From the NCBI GenBank assembly GCA_033439265.1, contig JAVTVX010000002.1, positions 9,212,174-9,276,173 on the forward strand: DNA of 64,000 bases. The letters run 5' to 3'. Below the pieces are notes generated by a model. It was given only the letters and a program-made list of their open reading frames with translations, made no database searches and had not been told where the DNA came from. Shown here in pieces: positions 54,560 to 64,000 of the stretch. Made by a program: the position numbers and the translations under genes. The stretch is from Dillenia suffruticosa (Eukaryota > Streptophyta > Magnoliopsida > Dilleniales > Dilleniaceae). Each line of letters begins with the position of its first letter. The first letter of the stretch is position 1.

Positions 54560-54590
54560 TAGTACAGAGCAAATTTCAAGTCCTTCCTCT

Positions 54591-55340
54591 TTGAGGTTAG
54601 GTGATTCTCTTTCTCAAATGAATTCTTTTTCACAACCATTCTCTTCCATTTTTCTCACATCTTCAAATTATTTCCAATGGATAGCCTATATTAAAAAATC
54701 TTTAAACTCAAGAAATCTCTTGGGTCACATTACAAAGGACCCTCTTGATGAGTTAGATCCAATATTCAAGAAATGGAAAATGAGAGATGACCAAGTTTTC
54801 ATCCTACTCACGAGTTCTATGGATCATATTTATAAAACTATGGTCACTTGCTCTCCAAACTTTAAAACCCTTTGAGATCAAATTTATAATCTTTATGGGC
54901 AAGAGTCAAATTTAGGAAGAGTTTTTGAGGTAAAGAGGAGAATTGTCGATATCAAGAAGGATGAGAAAACTCTTTCCTAACTATTTGGAGAAACAAAGAC
55001 TTTTGGAACAAATTCAAAACTTTGAAGCCGATTATAACCGATCTCAAAATTTTACAAAAAAGAGAGGATGAGGACAAGTTTTTTGGGCTTCTCATTTCTC
55101 TTAGAGAGCAATTTGCTCATGTTCATCAAGAAATTATTTGAATGTAGGATTTTCCTTCCTACCAAGAAATGAGATTCATGATCCAACGAGTAAAAGCAAG
55201 TATGAAACTTGAGGATGCTTGTCAATCCAAAGTAAAAGGGTATGGTTTCAATTCGACTGTCGAACGGCAAATGACCAACTACGTGCAGTACATGACCAAA
55301 AAGGTATGTGCTTATTACAAAAAGCCTAATCATTCATAAG
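54591..55340 (+). pseudogene. Copia gag remnant
   Basis: Begins near LTSSNYFQWIAYIKKSLNSR and LGHITKDP, typical of copia gag N-termini. It continues in shifted frames with a segment around 55080-55135 (FFGLLISLREQFAHVHQEI) and a Cys-containing tail near 55310. Frames are interrupted. Confidence 0.75.
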
Positions 55341-55499
55341 AAAAGTGTTAGTTTCTTCATCCTCACCTGAGACCTGAGCACCTGAAAAGAAAGAGCCAAA
55401 TTTCCTCAAATGTGGCTCAGAATACAGTACTTGAGTCGACAATCGAAAATATCATATCAAAAGTACCGCTTAAGCAAGGAACGACCAATCCAGTATCTA

Positions 55500-56700
55500 C
55501 TTAAACTCAACTTTAAATTTTCAAGATTGGTTGGTAGATTCTGGTTGCGATCATCATATGGTTAAGGACAAAAAGAAATTTAAAAAACTATAATCTCTCC
55601 CAAATCATAAAACAATCAAGGTTGCTAACGGAAATAATTTGAATGAAAAAGAATTTGGAAAAGTTAATTTTTATGGAAAAAACTCTAATACTTTATATGT
55701 TCTCAAATTTTCCTCTAATTTTATATTTATTAGTTTAATTATTAGAGATCAAATTATAAAGTTATATTTGATCTTGATACTATTGTTTTTCAGGATCTCA
55801 AAACAAATCAAATGATTAGTAGGGGATTCAGGAGAAACAACTTATATTTTTTGAATGAAGATAATCATACACACACGGCATATCAAGGAAAAAGTTATAT
55901 TTTGTGACATGTTAGATTAGGTCATCCTAGTAAATAAGTTTTAAAATACCTATTTCTAACAAAAAATTGTGAAGATAGACGATGTGAACTTTTTATTTTT
56001 GGAAAAAAAAAACTCGAATGCATTATCCAATTTCTGAAACAATTTATATAAATGCTTTTAATCTTATACATTCTGACATTTGGACATTTCCTGTAGTATC
56101 TAGACGAGATTTTAAATATTTCATATCTTTTGTTAATTACAAAACTAGATATACATGGGTAAATATATTCACTTCAAAAGTACAAGCATTTGAAATATTT
56201 AAAAACTTCTACAATTATATCACTAAACAATACAACGCAAATATAAAAATACTTAGGACGGGAGAATATATGAATCATGCATTCACAACTTTTTTAGAAG
56301 AAAATGGAATAATCCACAAAATCTCATGTCTATATACCCGCTAATAAAATGGAATAGTCAAAAGAAAAAATCAATATTTTTTTTGAGATAGCAAGAACAA
56401 TCATAGTCTATGCTAATATGCCTAAAACTTTTTGGAGCGATACAATTAGTACTGTCGCTTATCTAATTAACCGCTTACCAACTATGATACTCCAAGAAAA
56501 ATTTTCTTTGGAAGTTCTCACAACCATATATTACTCACTTGAAAATGTTTGAATACATATTTAATGTACATATATTAGAATAATTAAGAAATAAATTGGA
56601 TAGAAAAGGGAAACTGTGTTTTCAGAGGATATGAGTCATTTCAAAAGGGTTATATATGCTATGATCCTGTGACTAATAAAATATATATATAAAAAATGTG
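55500..56700 (+). pseudogene. Copia protease and integrase remnant
   Basis: The protease flank WLVDSGCDHHMVKDKKKF lies at about 55530-55580 (DSG active site, in a decayed frame). The integrase core at 56018-56344 reads NAFNLIHSDIWTFPVVSRRD, YKTRYTWVNIF and FLEENGIIHKISC. Stops are present. Confidence 0.75.
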
Positions 56701-57111
56701 ATATTTGTAGAAAATAAGTTCTGTTTTGCAGATATAAGAAAAAAGAGAATACCACAAAAAGAAGATCTGCAAGTTTTCTTGTTAACTTTAAAAGAAATTA
56801 CAAATCCTTCTCACAATCTAATGAAAAGGGAAATGCAGAACAAGAGCAAGAGAGAGGATTACAAAAAAATTTTGAGCAAAAGGAAGATGAAAGCTCCTTT
56901 AAAATTGAAGGAAGCAGGGAGAGACCAAACCCAAGAAAACTTAATTCTTTTAAAAGTAAACGAAATGTCTAATAACTTGCCACCACTCAGAAGGTCAATA
57001 AGGCTGAAATTTCCTCTATCAAGATGAGAGCACTACATCTCTAAGGTCACATCTTATTTCATTGCTGACTATTATACTATCACTAATATTTTCTCAAGTC
57101 ACCAAGTATTC

Positions 57112-58420
57112 TTGAGTAGTATTGATCAAGTACAGGAGCCTAGAAACTTTAATGAGGCCAATGATCACCTAGAATGGAGGAAAGTAATGAAAAAGGAGCT
57201 AGATGCTCTCACAAGGAACAAAACTTGGAAAATAACGACTCTCCTAACAGGAAAAAAAACGATCGAATGCAAATGGGTTTATAAGATCAAGTATAAAATC
57301 GACGATTCAATTGATCGCTACAAGGCTAGACTTGTAGTCAAAGGGTTTATCCAGACTTACGGAGTGAACTATACGGAAACCTTTGCACCTGTAGCAAAGA
57401 TGAACACTATAAGAGTTCTCTTGTCTCTTGCCATCAATAGGAGTTGGCCAATGTACTAGATGGACGTAAATAATGTCTTCTTCCATAGGGAGTTAGAAGA
57501 GGAGCTTTACATGTATTTACCTCAAGGGCTCAACCAAAGTCACGAAAAACGAGTATACAGATTGAAGAAAGCTATCTACGATCTCAAATAATCTCCTTAA
57601 GCCTGGTATGCAAAATTAAGCTTTGCACTTCTCAGCAAAAATTTTAAAAAATGTAATAGTGATTTCTTCTTATTTACTAAACTTGATAATGAAAAAATCA
57701 CTATTGTACTCATATACGTTGATGATATCATTGTTACCGTGAGTGATATGAGTCATATTGATCAAATTAGAAATTTCCTTAAATCTAGTTTGGAAATTAA
57801 AGATTTAGGACTACTGAAGTATTTTCTAAAAATAGAACTTACCTACTCTCATAAGGGACTTGTCATATCCTAAAAAAGTACACTCTTGATTTTTTGTAGG
57901 AAACAAGTAAATTGGGAGCAAAACCTGAGATTAACCCTATCTCAACCTCTGATGAAGGAAAGGATGTTGATCAACTTTTCATAGATATATATATAGTGGT
58001 ACCAGAGGCTCGTTGGAAACTCATTTACCTAACTATCATTAGACTTGACATTGCATATATTGTGAGTCAAATTAGTTGGTACATGCATGCTCCTAAGGTA
58101 TACCATTGGAAGGCGGTTGAAAGAATTCTTAGATATCTTAAAGAGTCTCCTGGGAGAGAAATCTGTATGAAGTAATCAAAATTCAGAAATTGTGAGTTAT
58201 TGGATGCAGATTGAGCTAGAGATTCAATGGACAGAAGATCCACCACAGCTTATTATATATTTGTTGATGGGAATCTCGTATCTTGGAAGAGTAAGAAACT
58301 ATTTGTAGTTTCGAGTTAAGTATAGAATCCGAGTACAGAGCCATGGCAGCAACAACCAGCAAAACCGTTTGGCTAAAAGTTCTAGTTAAAGAATTGGGAT
58401 TTCCTGTCACTTCCCCTATT
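57112..58420 (+). pseudogene. Copia reverse transcriptase and RNase H remnant
   Basis: RT starts at 57112 with EPRNFNEANDHLEWRKVMKKE, then KTIECKWVYKIKYK, YKARLVVKGF and YTETFAPVAKMNTIRVLLSL. The catalytic box VLILYVDD-type text appears as LIYVDDIIVT at about 57710-57740. The RNase H region (57912-58175) has YLTIIRLDIAYIVSQIS and AVERILRYLKESPG. Several stops and frameshifts. Confidence 0.85.
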
Positions 58421-58635
58421 AAACTCTTCTACAACAATTAGTCTACTATTCACTCTTCCATATTGAAGTTGATTGTCATTTCGTGTGCCAAAAGGTTAAA
58501 AACAAAACCATAGTCACTCCTCAGGCGAAGAGTAATGAGCAGATTGCTGATATCTTTACCAGGGAAACTACAACAAGCCACATGCATATGCAAAACATTT
58601 TCTGCAAGTTAGGCTCTATAGATATTTACTAGCCA

Positions 58636-58649
58636 AACTTAAGGGGGAA
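58636..58649 (+). other. Polypurine tract of copia element
   Basis: AACTTAAGGGGGAA directly precedes the 3' LTR start at 58650. Confidence 0.75.
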
Positions 58650-59271
58650 TATTAAAATAGATCCAAATGAGATTTATTGATTGATTTAGTCAATCATTAT
58701 AATTGATTTAATCAATATTATGATTGACCAAATCAACTATCTATTATTTAACCATAATAATTGATTTAGTCAATTATTATGATTGACTTGATCATTATAA
58801 TTGATTAAATCAATTATCTATATTTTGTTGATTTAATCAATTATTAAAATTGATTTAATTAACTATTATATATTTGGTTGATTTAGTTAATGATTGATTT
58901 ATTCAATCATTGTAAATTTAGAAAATTTATTTTATTTTGATTATTTTCCATTTCACCAATTTTATTTCGATTTTTTTTTCTTTAATGACTAGTTTTCTGT
59001 ATAAATAGGATCTCGTTACACTCTTTGTAATCAAGCAAACTTAGACAATCTTCTCTCTTACAATTAGTTTCTTATCTTCTCTCTTGTCACACTTTTTAGC
59101 AATCAATACAAAAAAATTCTTTTATTCATTTTCGATTTCTTTTTTTTTTTGTATTCTTGATATTATATTCTTGATTTTATTTTGGTGTAGTTCTTTTACA
59201 TAAGAGTGGATCTAGATTGTATGTTTAGAAACACACGAAAAGTCTAATACTGAGATTAAAATTTTCCAACA
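58650..59271 (+). repeat. 3' LTR of copia element
   Basis: 622 bp, matching the 5' LTR end to end with visible substitutions and small indels, and ending TTTTCCAACA before the TAGAG duplication. Confidence 0.88.
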
Positions 59272-60072
59272 TAGAGAAGGATTCACACCAATCATAGTAT
59301 GTCCCAATAAATGCCCGCTCGTGGATTATGCCCAGAGTGTCATGATCTGAATTTCCAGAGACCGCATTCATGACCCACACTGGATACTTCGACATTACTG
59401 CAGCAAATCCACCTAGATATGCATTCATGTCCATTATGTTCCGAAATTGTCCTTGAGTTATGGAACCGATAATCTACTTATAATGTGCCACTCGGTCCTT
59501 CCAAAGCTCATTATTTTCTCGACAATTTTCAAAAGATTTGCTTGGAATAGATTCGGTCTCTGTTCTTGGAGGGACTGCAAAAGCACGTTCGGGCCATTTC
59601 TTTAGTACACCACCAGTAATCCCAACCGAGTTCCTCACCCCTGGCAGTGGTGTTGTGCAAGCCTCCATATTTTAGTACCTTATTAGCACAAACACATTTA
59701 GAATCGTAAATGATAGGACAGAAGAGCAAAATTATTACATTAATTATGTCAAGCTACCATGAGGTAATACCAAACTGCATCTGCATTTTCTGATTTGCCT
59801 ATGTGTGGTGTTTTATGAAACTTTCTGCTGTTTATGCGCTCAATATGGTTGATGGGCTTTTGCCAAATCGCAAGGTCATTCTTTTCAGCCACTTTTGTCC
59901 AACACAAGCGCTTTGCAACATCCTCAACTGCATCCTGCTCTTGTTTCAAATCTTCTTGTGTTTTTTCCCAACCTCTCCGGTGCTTCTTCCAGTGGATTGG
60001 GGGGGGGGGCAGAGAGAATCCAATAACCACCAGGCTTTAGGACTCTGTTCACTTCAATTAAATAAAGTCCAT

Positions 60073-61500
60073 CTGTATCAAAGGACATATTCTTATAGCA
60101 ATAAGAACTTGAACTTGGACTAGGAAATGGCGAATGAAAAGGTTTTAGTTCGGACAGTTTATCTTGGATATCATCAACAGAGATCCATATCCACATGCCT
60201 CTACCACAAGTCATGCGTAAAAGTCTTTGACAACCTTTTTCTTCGCTTGTCAAAGAGAACATTATTACAAAGAGATATAATAGATATGTGGGCGATCACC
60301 ATTCAACCAAAAGAATGATCCAAGAATTGTTGGGACGATTATGAATTTGTCATTTATTCTTTCAATGTTTATTACACTATATAACCCGTTAATTTTTTAA
60401 CCCTTCAATATTTTTTCCCTTTTTTTTGGTGCGTGAAATGTGCATTGGTATATTGATATTCATGATGTTCAATTAGATTCTTGGACATCTTTTTTATTAA
60501 CTATTTGAATTTATCCAATCCGCGTAATTATATCATTTCTATAACCTTGGAAATTGTTGACAGCATAGCTGAATTTAACCTTTTTTTTTACCAGAGGATA
60601 AAATGTTGAGTTGTGGACTACCAATAGACTCCAGTTAAAAGGTCAAAAGATTTTCAAATAATTAGACGGAGGAGCTCTTTACCCTTTCTATTTCCAACTC
60701 AATCAAATTATTATTGCCATATTATTGATTTTAATTTAAAATTAACAAAAATCACTTAATTACATTAATTTTATATATTTATACACCTATTTCAATGAAC
60801 AAAGTAAAGGTTCATGTATCTAATGCTGTCAACTAATTTACCTCGTAAAAATGCTTAAAGTGATATTCAGAGATTCTAATGTGATTTTGCTTGTATCATG
60901 GTTGGATATTTATGGATGGAAGGAGAACCACTGTCCGCAGATGTACATTGGGTTTGTTTTATGTATATAATGTATTTGCATATCGCTATTTGTTCCAATC
61001 GCCCCATCAAATTTCAATTAATATTTTGTATTTTTGTAAACAGTCTTCATTTTATTAAATTAGATTTCACATTTCAATATTTTTATTATGAATACTATCT
61101 CTCTTCTCTCATCCAACTAAATGAAAAACTTATATTTCTCTCTCTCTCTCTCTCTCTTCCCAAAATGGGTATTTTGCTCTTCATATAATATTTTTATATT
61201 GTTATTGTTTTAAGAATTTTTGTAATATTTCGTTTACAAATTAATTAATATAGACAATTTTACCTTGGAGATTACTTAATTTTGACCAGATATTCTGCTT
61301 ACCTTAATTATGTATAAAATTTTCAAACCATTATAATATTTGAGCAGAAATTATTTTTTTGAGATTATTCGATTATTGCGTATATTTTTTATATTATATA
61401 TTGATATTCTTCATATGTAAATTTAGAATACATTTCTCCTAAAGAGATTTTCTGCCAAATTTATTATGCAGTTCAATTACCAAATCCCAAAAAAATAAAA
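60073..61500. other. Non-coding region upstream of the methyltransferase fragment
   Basis: No exons of the missing N-terminal half of the methyltransferase were recognised. It is AT-rich with a (CT)n microsatellite at 61137-61158. The frames at 60127-60318 and 60898-61188 show no family motifs. Confidence 0.5.
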
Positions 61501-62010
61501 TAAAATGGTTTCATCTAGACAAGTAACCGGGCCGGTTTGGGCCCGAAAACCGGCCCGGCTGGCCCGGGTAAAGCCCGGACCCGGAACCGGCTCCTGCTAT
61601 AGTAAACCGGCCCGGCCCCGAACCGTTTGCTGTAGCGGGCCGGGCTGGTTCCAAAAAAATTTAAACCGTGAACCTATCCGGAACCGGAACCGGCCCAGCC
61701 CGGCCGGTTCCGGTTCAAAATTTCCCCATTTTTTTTTAATTTTAAAATTTTTCCAATTTTACCCCTCCCAACAGTTATAAAATGGCTACTTTTGAAGTTA
61801 TTTTGGTCCATAGGGTCAAAAAAATTTCCTATAAATACCTTATACTCTATTTTCAAAATCTCCACAACAAAATTTCTCTTTCTCTCTCACATCTGCATTC
61901 TCTCAATATTACTACATTTTCTCAATTTTCATTAATTTTCCATTATTATTTCCTTTCTATTACCATTTTGTATATCATTTCCATTATTTTCTACATCATT
62001 ACCTATACCA

Positions 62011-62209
62011 TTTTTTATACAATTTCCATCAATTTCTACACCATTTCATCACCTTATACACCATTTTCATTTTCTCCATTATCTATATTGCCACCATTAT
62101 TTACATTTCTACCAATTTCTACACCATTTCTATTACCTTATACCACATTACCTACACTATTTTTTTATACAATTTCCATCAATTTCTACACCATTTCATC
62201 ACCTTATAC
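62011..62209. repeat. Perfect 49-bp direct repeat, 150 bp apart, in hAT leader
   Basis: 62011-62059 and 62161-62209 are identical by eye over 49 bases (starting ttttttatacaatttccatc). The intervening sequence is made of related catttctac/ttatacc units, so the leader is a degenerate minisatellite. Confidence 0.8.
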
Positions 62210-62475
62210 CCCATTATCTACATTGATCAAGATTTGACAAAATTTCAAAATTGGGAGCTCATTCAAGATTTTGCGAAAAACAACTGCGATATTCGTCAAA
62301 TCGCAACATTTAATTTTTTTACATATTTATTTTTTTGCATTTGCATTACATTTGCATTACCTTTTTAAAAAATTTAAATTTTTAAATTTTTTTAAAAAAA
62401 TTAATTTTAAATTTCCTTTAAAAAATTTTATCGTATAGATTATTTTAAAAATTTTAATCTTAATTTTTTTATAAA

Positions 62476-64000
62476 ATGGCCGGAACACACTCTTCACAAT
62501 CTTCTCAACAATCTCCTCTTCTTCCATTTTTTGAAATTTCCAATCATATAAATATTGAAAATTTTTTGGAAGAAACTGAACCTACTAACACTGAATCTAA
62601 CACAACACAAACTAAAAAAAATGATTTTAATATATGGACATTTTTTGAAAGGAAAAATGATGAACAAAAAGCAATTTGTAAAATTTATCATCAAAAATAT
62701 AAATTTTTAAAAGGTTGGGGGTAGGCACACTTAAGAGACACTTAATTAATAATCATCCAGATAAATTACCATAAACAAAACAAACACAAATTTCTACAGG
62801 GGGAGGTAATATAACTGGTACATTTAAATATAATTTGGATAAAAAAAATTGGACAAATAGAATGGCTAGTAAGAAAAGAATTACTACTTAGTATAGTTGC
62901 ATGTCCTGTATTTGAAGAATATGTACAAAAATATTTACAACCCGATTATAAAAAAAGTAGAAAAAATCCGATAGGAGGAGATCATTAGATAGATATCAGG
63001 AATTAAAAAATGGTATACTTACACAATTTATGACTTGTCAATGTAAATTGTCATTAATTTCGGATAGTTGGAAAAGTGAGCATAAAAAAGAATATTATAT
63101 TGTAGTAACATGTCATTGGATAAATAATTCATGGTTTTTAGAAAAAAGAATTTTAGTTTTTTAACATTGGGAATTTTCACATTCCGGTGCACATATAGCT
63201 AAAATAATTTCAAATATTGTTTATGATTATAGAATAAGTGATAGAATTTTTTCTATTTCCTTTGATAATATTTCGACTAATATTACTGCGATTAATAGTT
63301 TAAAAAATTCTTTAAAAACAATTTTAAATGGAATTTTTTTTCATGTTAGATGTGCATGTCATATAATTAATTTATGTGTTAAGGATGACTTAGCAATGAG
63401 AGAACTATTTTTACAACCTATTCGCGATTTAATTTATCAAATAAGAAATTCTGCTGTAAAAACTCAATAAATGAGACAATTATGTATTTTACATAACAAA
63501 AAATATAAAAAATTTAAAATGGAATGTGACATTAGGTGGAATTCAACATATGATATGTTACAAAGTGTTCTTCCTTTTCAAAATATTTTAATTGAATTTG
63601 CAAATTCAAATTACGAATATGGTTTTATTGATAATACCGTTTTTGAATTTGCGTCTACACTTACAAAATTATTGGAAATTTTTTATTTATGTACAAATTT
63701 ATTTTCTGGATATTATTATCCAACTACTCATTTAATGCTACCAAATCTTTGTAAAATTATTTATGTATTTAATGAATTTGAAAATAAAGAAAGATTTGAT
63801 GAAATTGTTCTTTCAATGAAAACAAAAATTTTAAAATATTATGAAAAAATTCTAATTTTATATTTAGTTGCAAGTGCATTAGATCCACGTGTTAAGGTTG
63901 AAGGTGCTGAAATGTTAATAGATTATTTTGCACAAGTTTTTCCATCAGAAATGTCTATTAACCCATATTTTTTAAAACAACAAATATCTCATATTTTACA
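62476..64000 (+). pseudogene. hAT transposase (BED zinc finger), decayed and partial
   Basis: Starts MAGTHSSQSSQQSPLLPFF. A BED-type zinc finger region (62630-62760) reads FNIWTFFERKNDEQKAICK, but the second cysteine position holds Tyr (CKIYHQKY). The frame then breaks at 62722-62724, after which GTLKRHLINNHPDK continues in another frame. Transposase motifs follow: LSLISDSWKSEHKKEYYIVV (63050-63110), SISFDNISTNITAINSLK, HVRCACHIINLCVKDDL (63341-63391), CDIRWNSTYDMLQSVL (63528-63575) and LVASALDPRVKVEGAEM (63868-63918). Stops are scattered. The C-terminal dimerisation domain is expected beyond 64000. Confidence 0.85.

Larger units (their letters stand above)
53936..59271 (+). mobile_element. 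Ty1/copia element inserted in a methyltransferase exon, with 5-bp target duplication
   Basis: 5336 bp on the + strand, LTRs of 624 and 622 bp, target duplication TAGAG at 53931-53935 and 59272-59276. The order is 5' LTR, Met-type primer site, gag, protease, integrase, RT, RNase H, polypurine tract, 3' LTR, i.e. the Ty1/copia order. Deleting it with one TAGAG restores a continuous reading of the methyltransferase exon across codons for FSTYPR, which fixes the boundaries. Both LTRs begin TATTAAAA rather than TGTT. All internal reading frames are broken, and the LTRs differ visibly, so the insertion is not recent. Confidence 0.92.
53631..60072 (-). pseudogene. DUF248/PMT-type putative methyltransferase (QUASIMODO2 family), disrupted
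   Basis: Three exon regions on the - strand match the C-terminal half of plant Golgi PMT-type methyltransferases. Exon a (60072-59758): DGLYLIEVNRVLKPGGYWIL then IHWKKHRRGWEKTQEDLKQE and CWTKVAEKNDLAIWQKP. Exon b (about 59666-59277, continuing at 53930-53886 beyond the copia element): WPERAFAVPPR, NELWKDRVAHYK, RNIMDMNAYLGGFAAVMSK, GTYYDWCESFS, then [14 protein letters not shown]. Exon c (about 53767-53631): CDTTHILLEMDRILRPEG ending GMRWKN and a stop, about 30 residues early. Damage: an 11-base G run near 59999-60009 shifts the frame, a TAG at 59474-59476 interrupts exon b, the exon b acceptor lacks AG, and a 5.3-kb copia element sits in exon b. The N-terminal membrane anchor and SAM motif I were not found up to 61500. 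Intact relatives act in pectin modification. Confidence 0.9.
61505..64000 (+). mobile_element. hAT (Ac-like) transposon, decayed, runs off right edge
   Basis: A GC-rich block of CCGGCCCG/GGGCCGG repeats (about 61520-61705), typical of hAT subterminal regions, is followed by an AT-rich leader and a BED-hAT transposase remnant (62476-64000). The 5' end is probably near 61515-61525, but the terminal inverted repeat and target duplication cannot be checked because the 3' end lies outside the window. Confidence 0.7.

Noticed and set aside
59924-60318. ORFs on both strands overlapping methyltransferase exon a, including a - strand ORF starting at 60262
   Set aside because: The first ~60 codons of the - strand ORF lie upstream of a good acceptor (60073-60074) and do not match the family; the + strand frames are shadows.
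61505-61780. 91-codon Pro/Gly/Arg-rich ORF
   Set aside because: It is the translation of CCGG-rich hAT subterminal repeats, not a protein gene.
61782-62237. 151-codon hydrophobic ORF resembling a membrane protein
   Set aside because: Low-complexity ATT/TAC minisatellite in the hAT leader, containing a direct repeat; the apparent membrane segments are compositional.

Overview
The window is nuclear DNA from a flowering plant, probably a woody dicot or magnoliid (the exact lineage cannot be read from this sequence). It is AT-rich, its genes have introns, and most of its length is old, nested plant retrotransposons. Three host loci can be supported. First, an intact boric-acid channel gene of the NIP5;1 type on the + strand (exons 19574-22875). 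Second, a very long spermidine-synthase-like gene on the - strand (eight exons from 47218 down to 24605, 347 codons, open throughout). Third, a broken DUF248-type (PMT/QUASIMODO2-like) putative Golgi methyltransferase gene on the - strand (60072 down to 53631).

Layout. 1-3390: a Ty1/copia element on the - strand (pol and gag remnants plus a long 5' LTR) that runs off the left edge and interrupts a Ty3/gypsy LTR. 3391-17480: a rearranged cluster of one non-autonomous gypsy family with an Athila/Tat-like tRNA-Asp-type primer site. It begins with an inverted LTR, 3' region and gag (- strand), turns around near 7.1 kb into a + strand 3' region, continues as five LTRs abutting head-to-tail (8510-15719), then a primer site, a decayed gag, and finally an inverted LTR stub. 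17481-18849: AT-rich DNA with nothing recognised. 18850-22987: NIP5;1 promoter, leader, gene and poly(A) signal. 24605-47218: the spermidine-synthase-like gene. Its 12-kb intron 2 holds a three-layer nest (a LINE split by an 8.2-kb gypsy LARD with a 5-bp target duplication, whose 3' LTR is itself hit by an RTE LINE with an 11-bp target duplication). Its intron 1 holds a second LINE fragment. 47772-53030: a 5.3-kb chromovirus (gypsy, - strand, chromodomain, 5-bp target duplication). 53631-60072: the methyltransferase pseudogene, with a 5.3-kb copia element (+ strand) sitting inside a coding exon and flanked by a 5-bp target duplication. 61500-64000: a decayed hAT transposon with a BED-type transposase, running off the right edge.

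The most interesting host signal is in the NIP5;1 leader: two AUG-stop minimal upstream ORFs (ATGTAA) at -254 and -122 relative to the start codon. This is the element shown in Arabidopsis NIP5;1 to mediate boron-dependent ribosome stalling and mRNA decay. The most unusual structural signal is the tandem LTR array: four LTR/LTR junctions are nearly identical, suggesting one junction was formed once and then amplified. No rRNA, tRNA, CRISPR or bacterial-type features were seen. All splice sites and element boundaries were read by eye and no alignment software was used.
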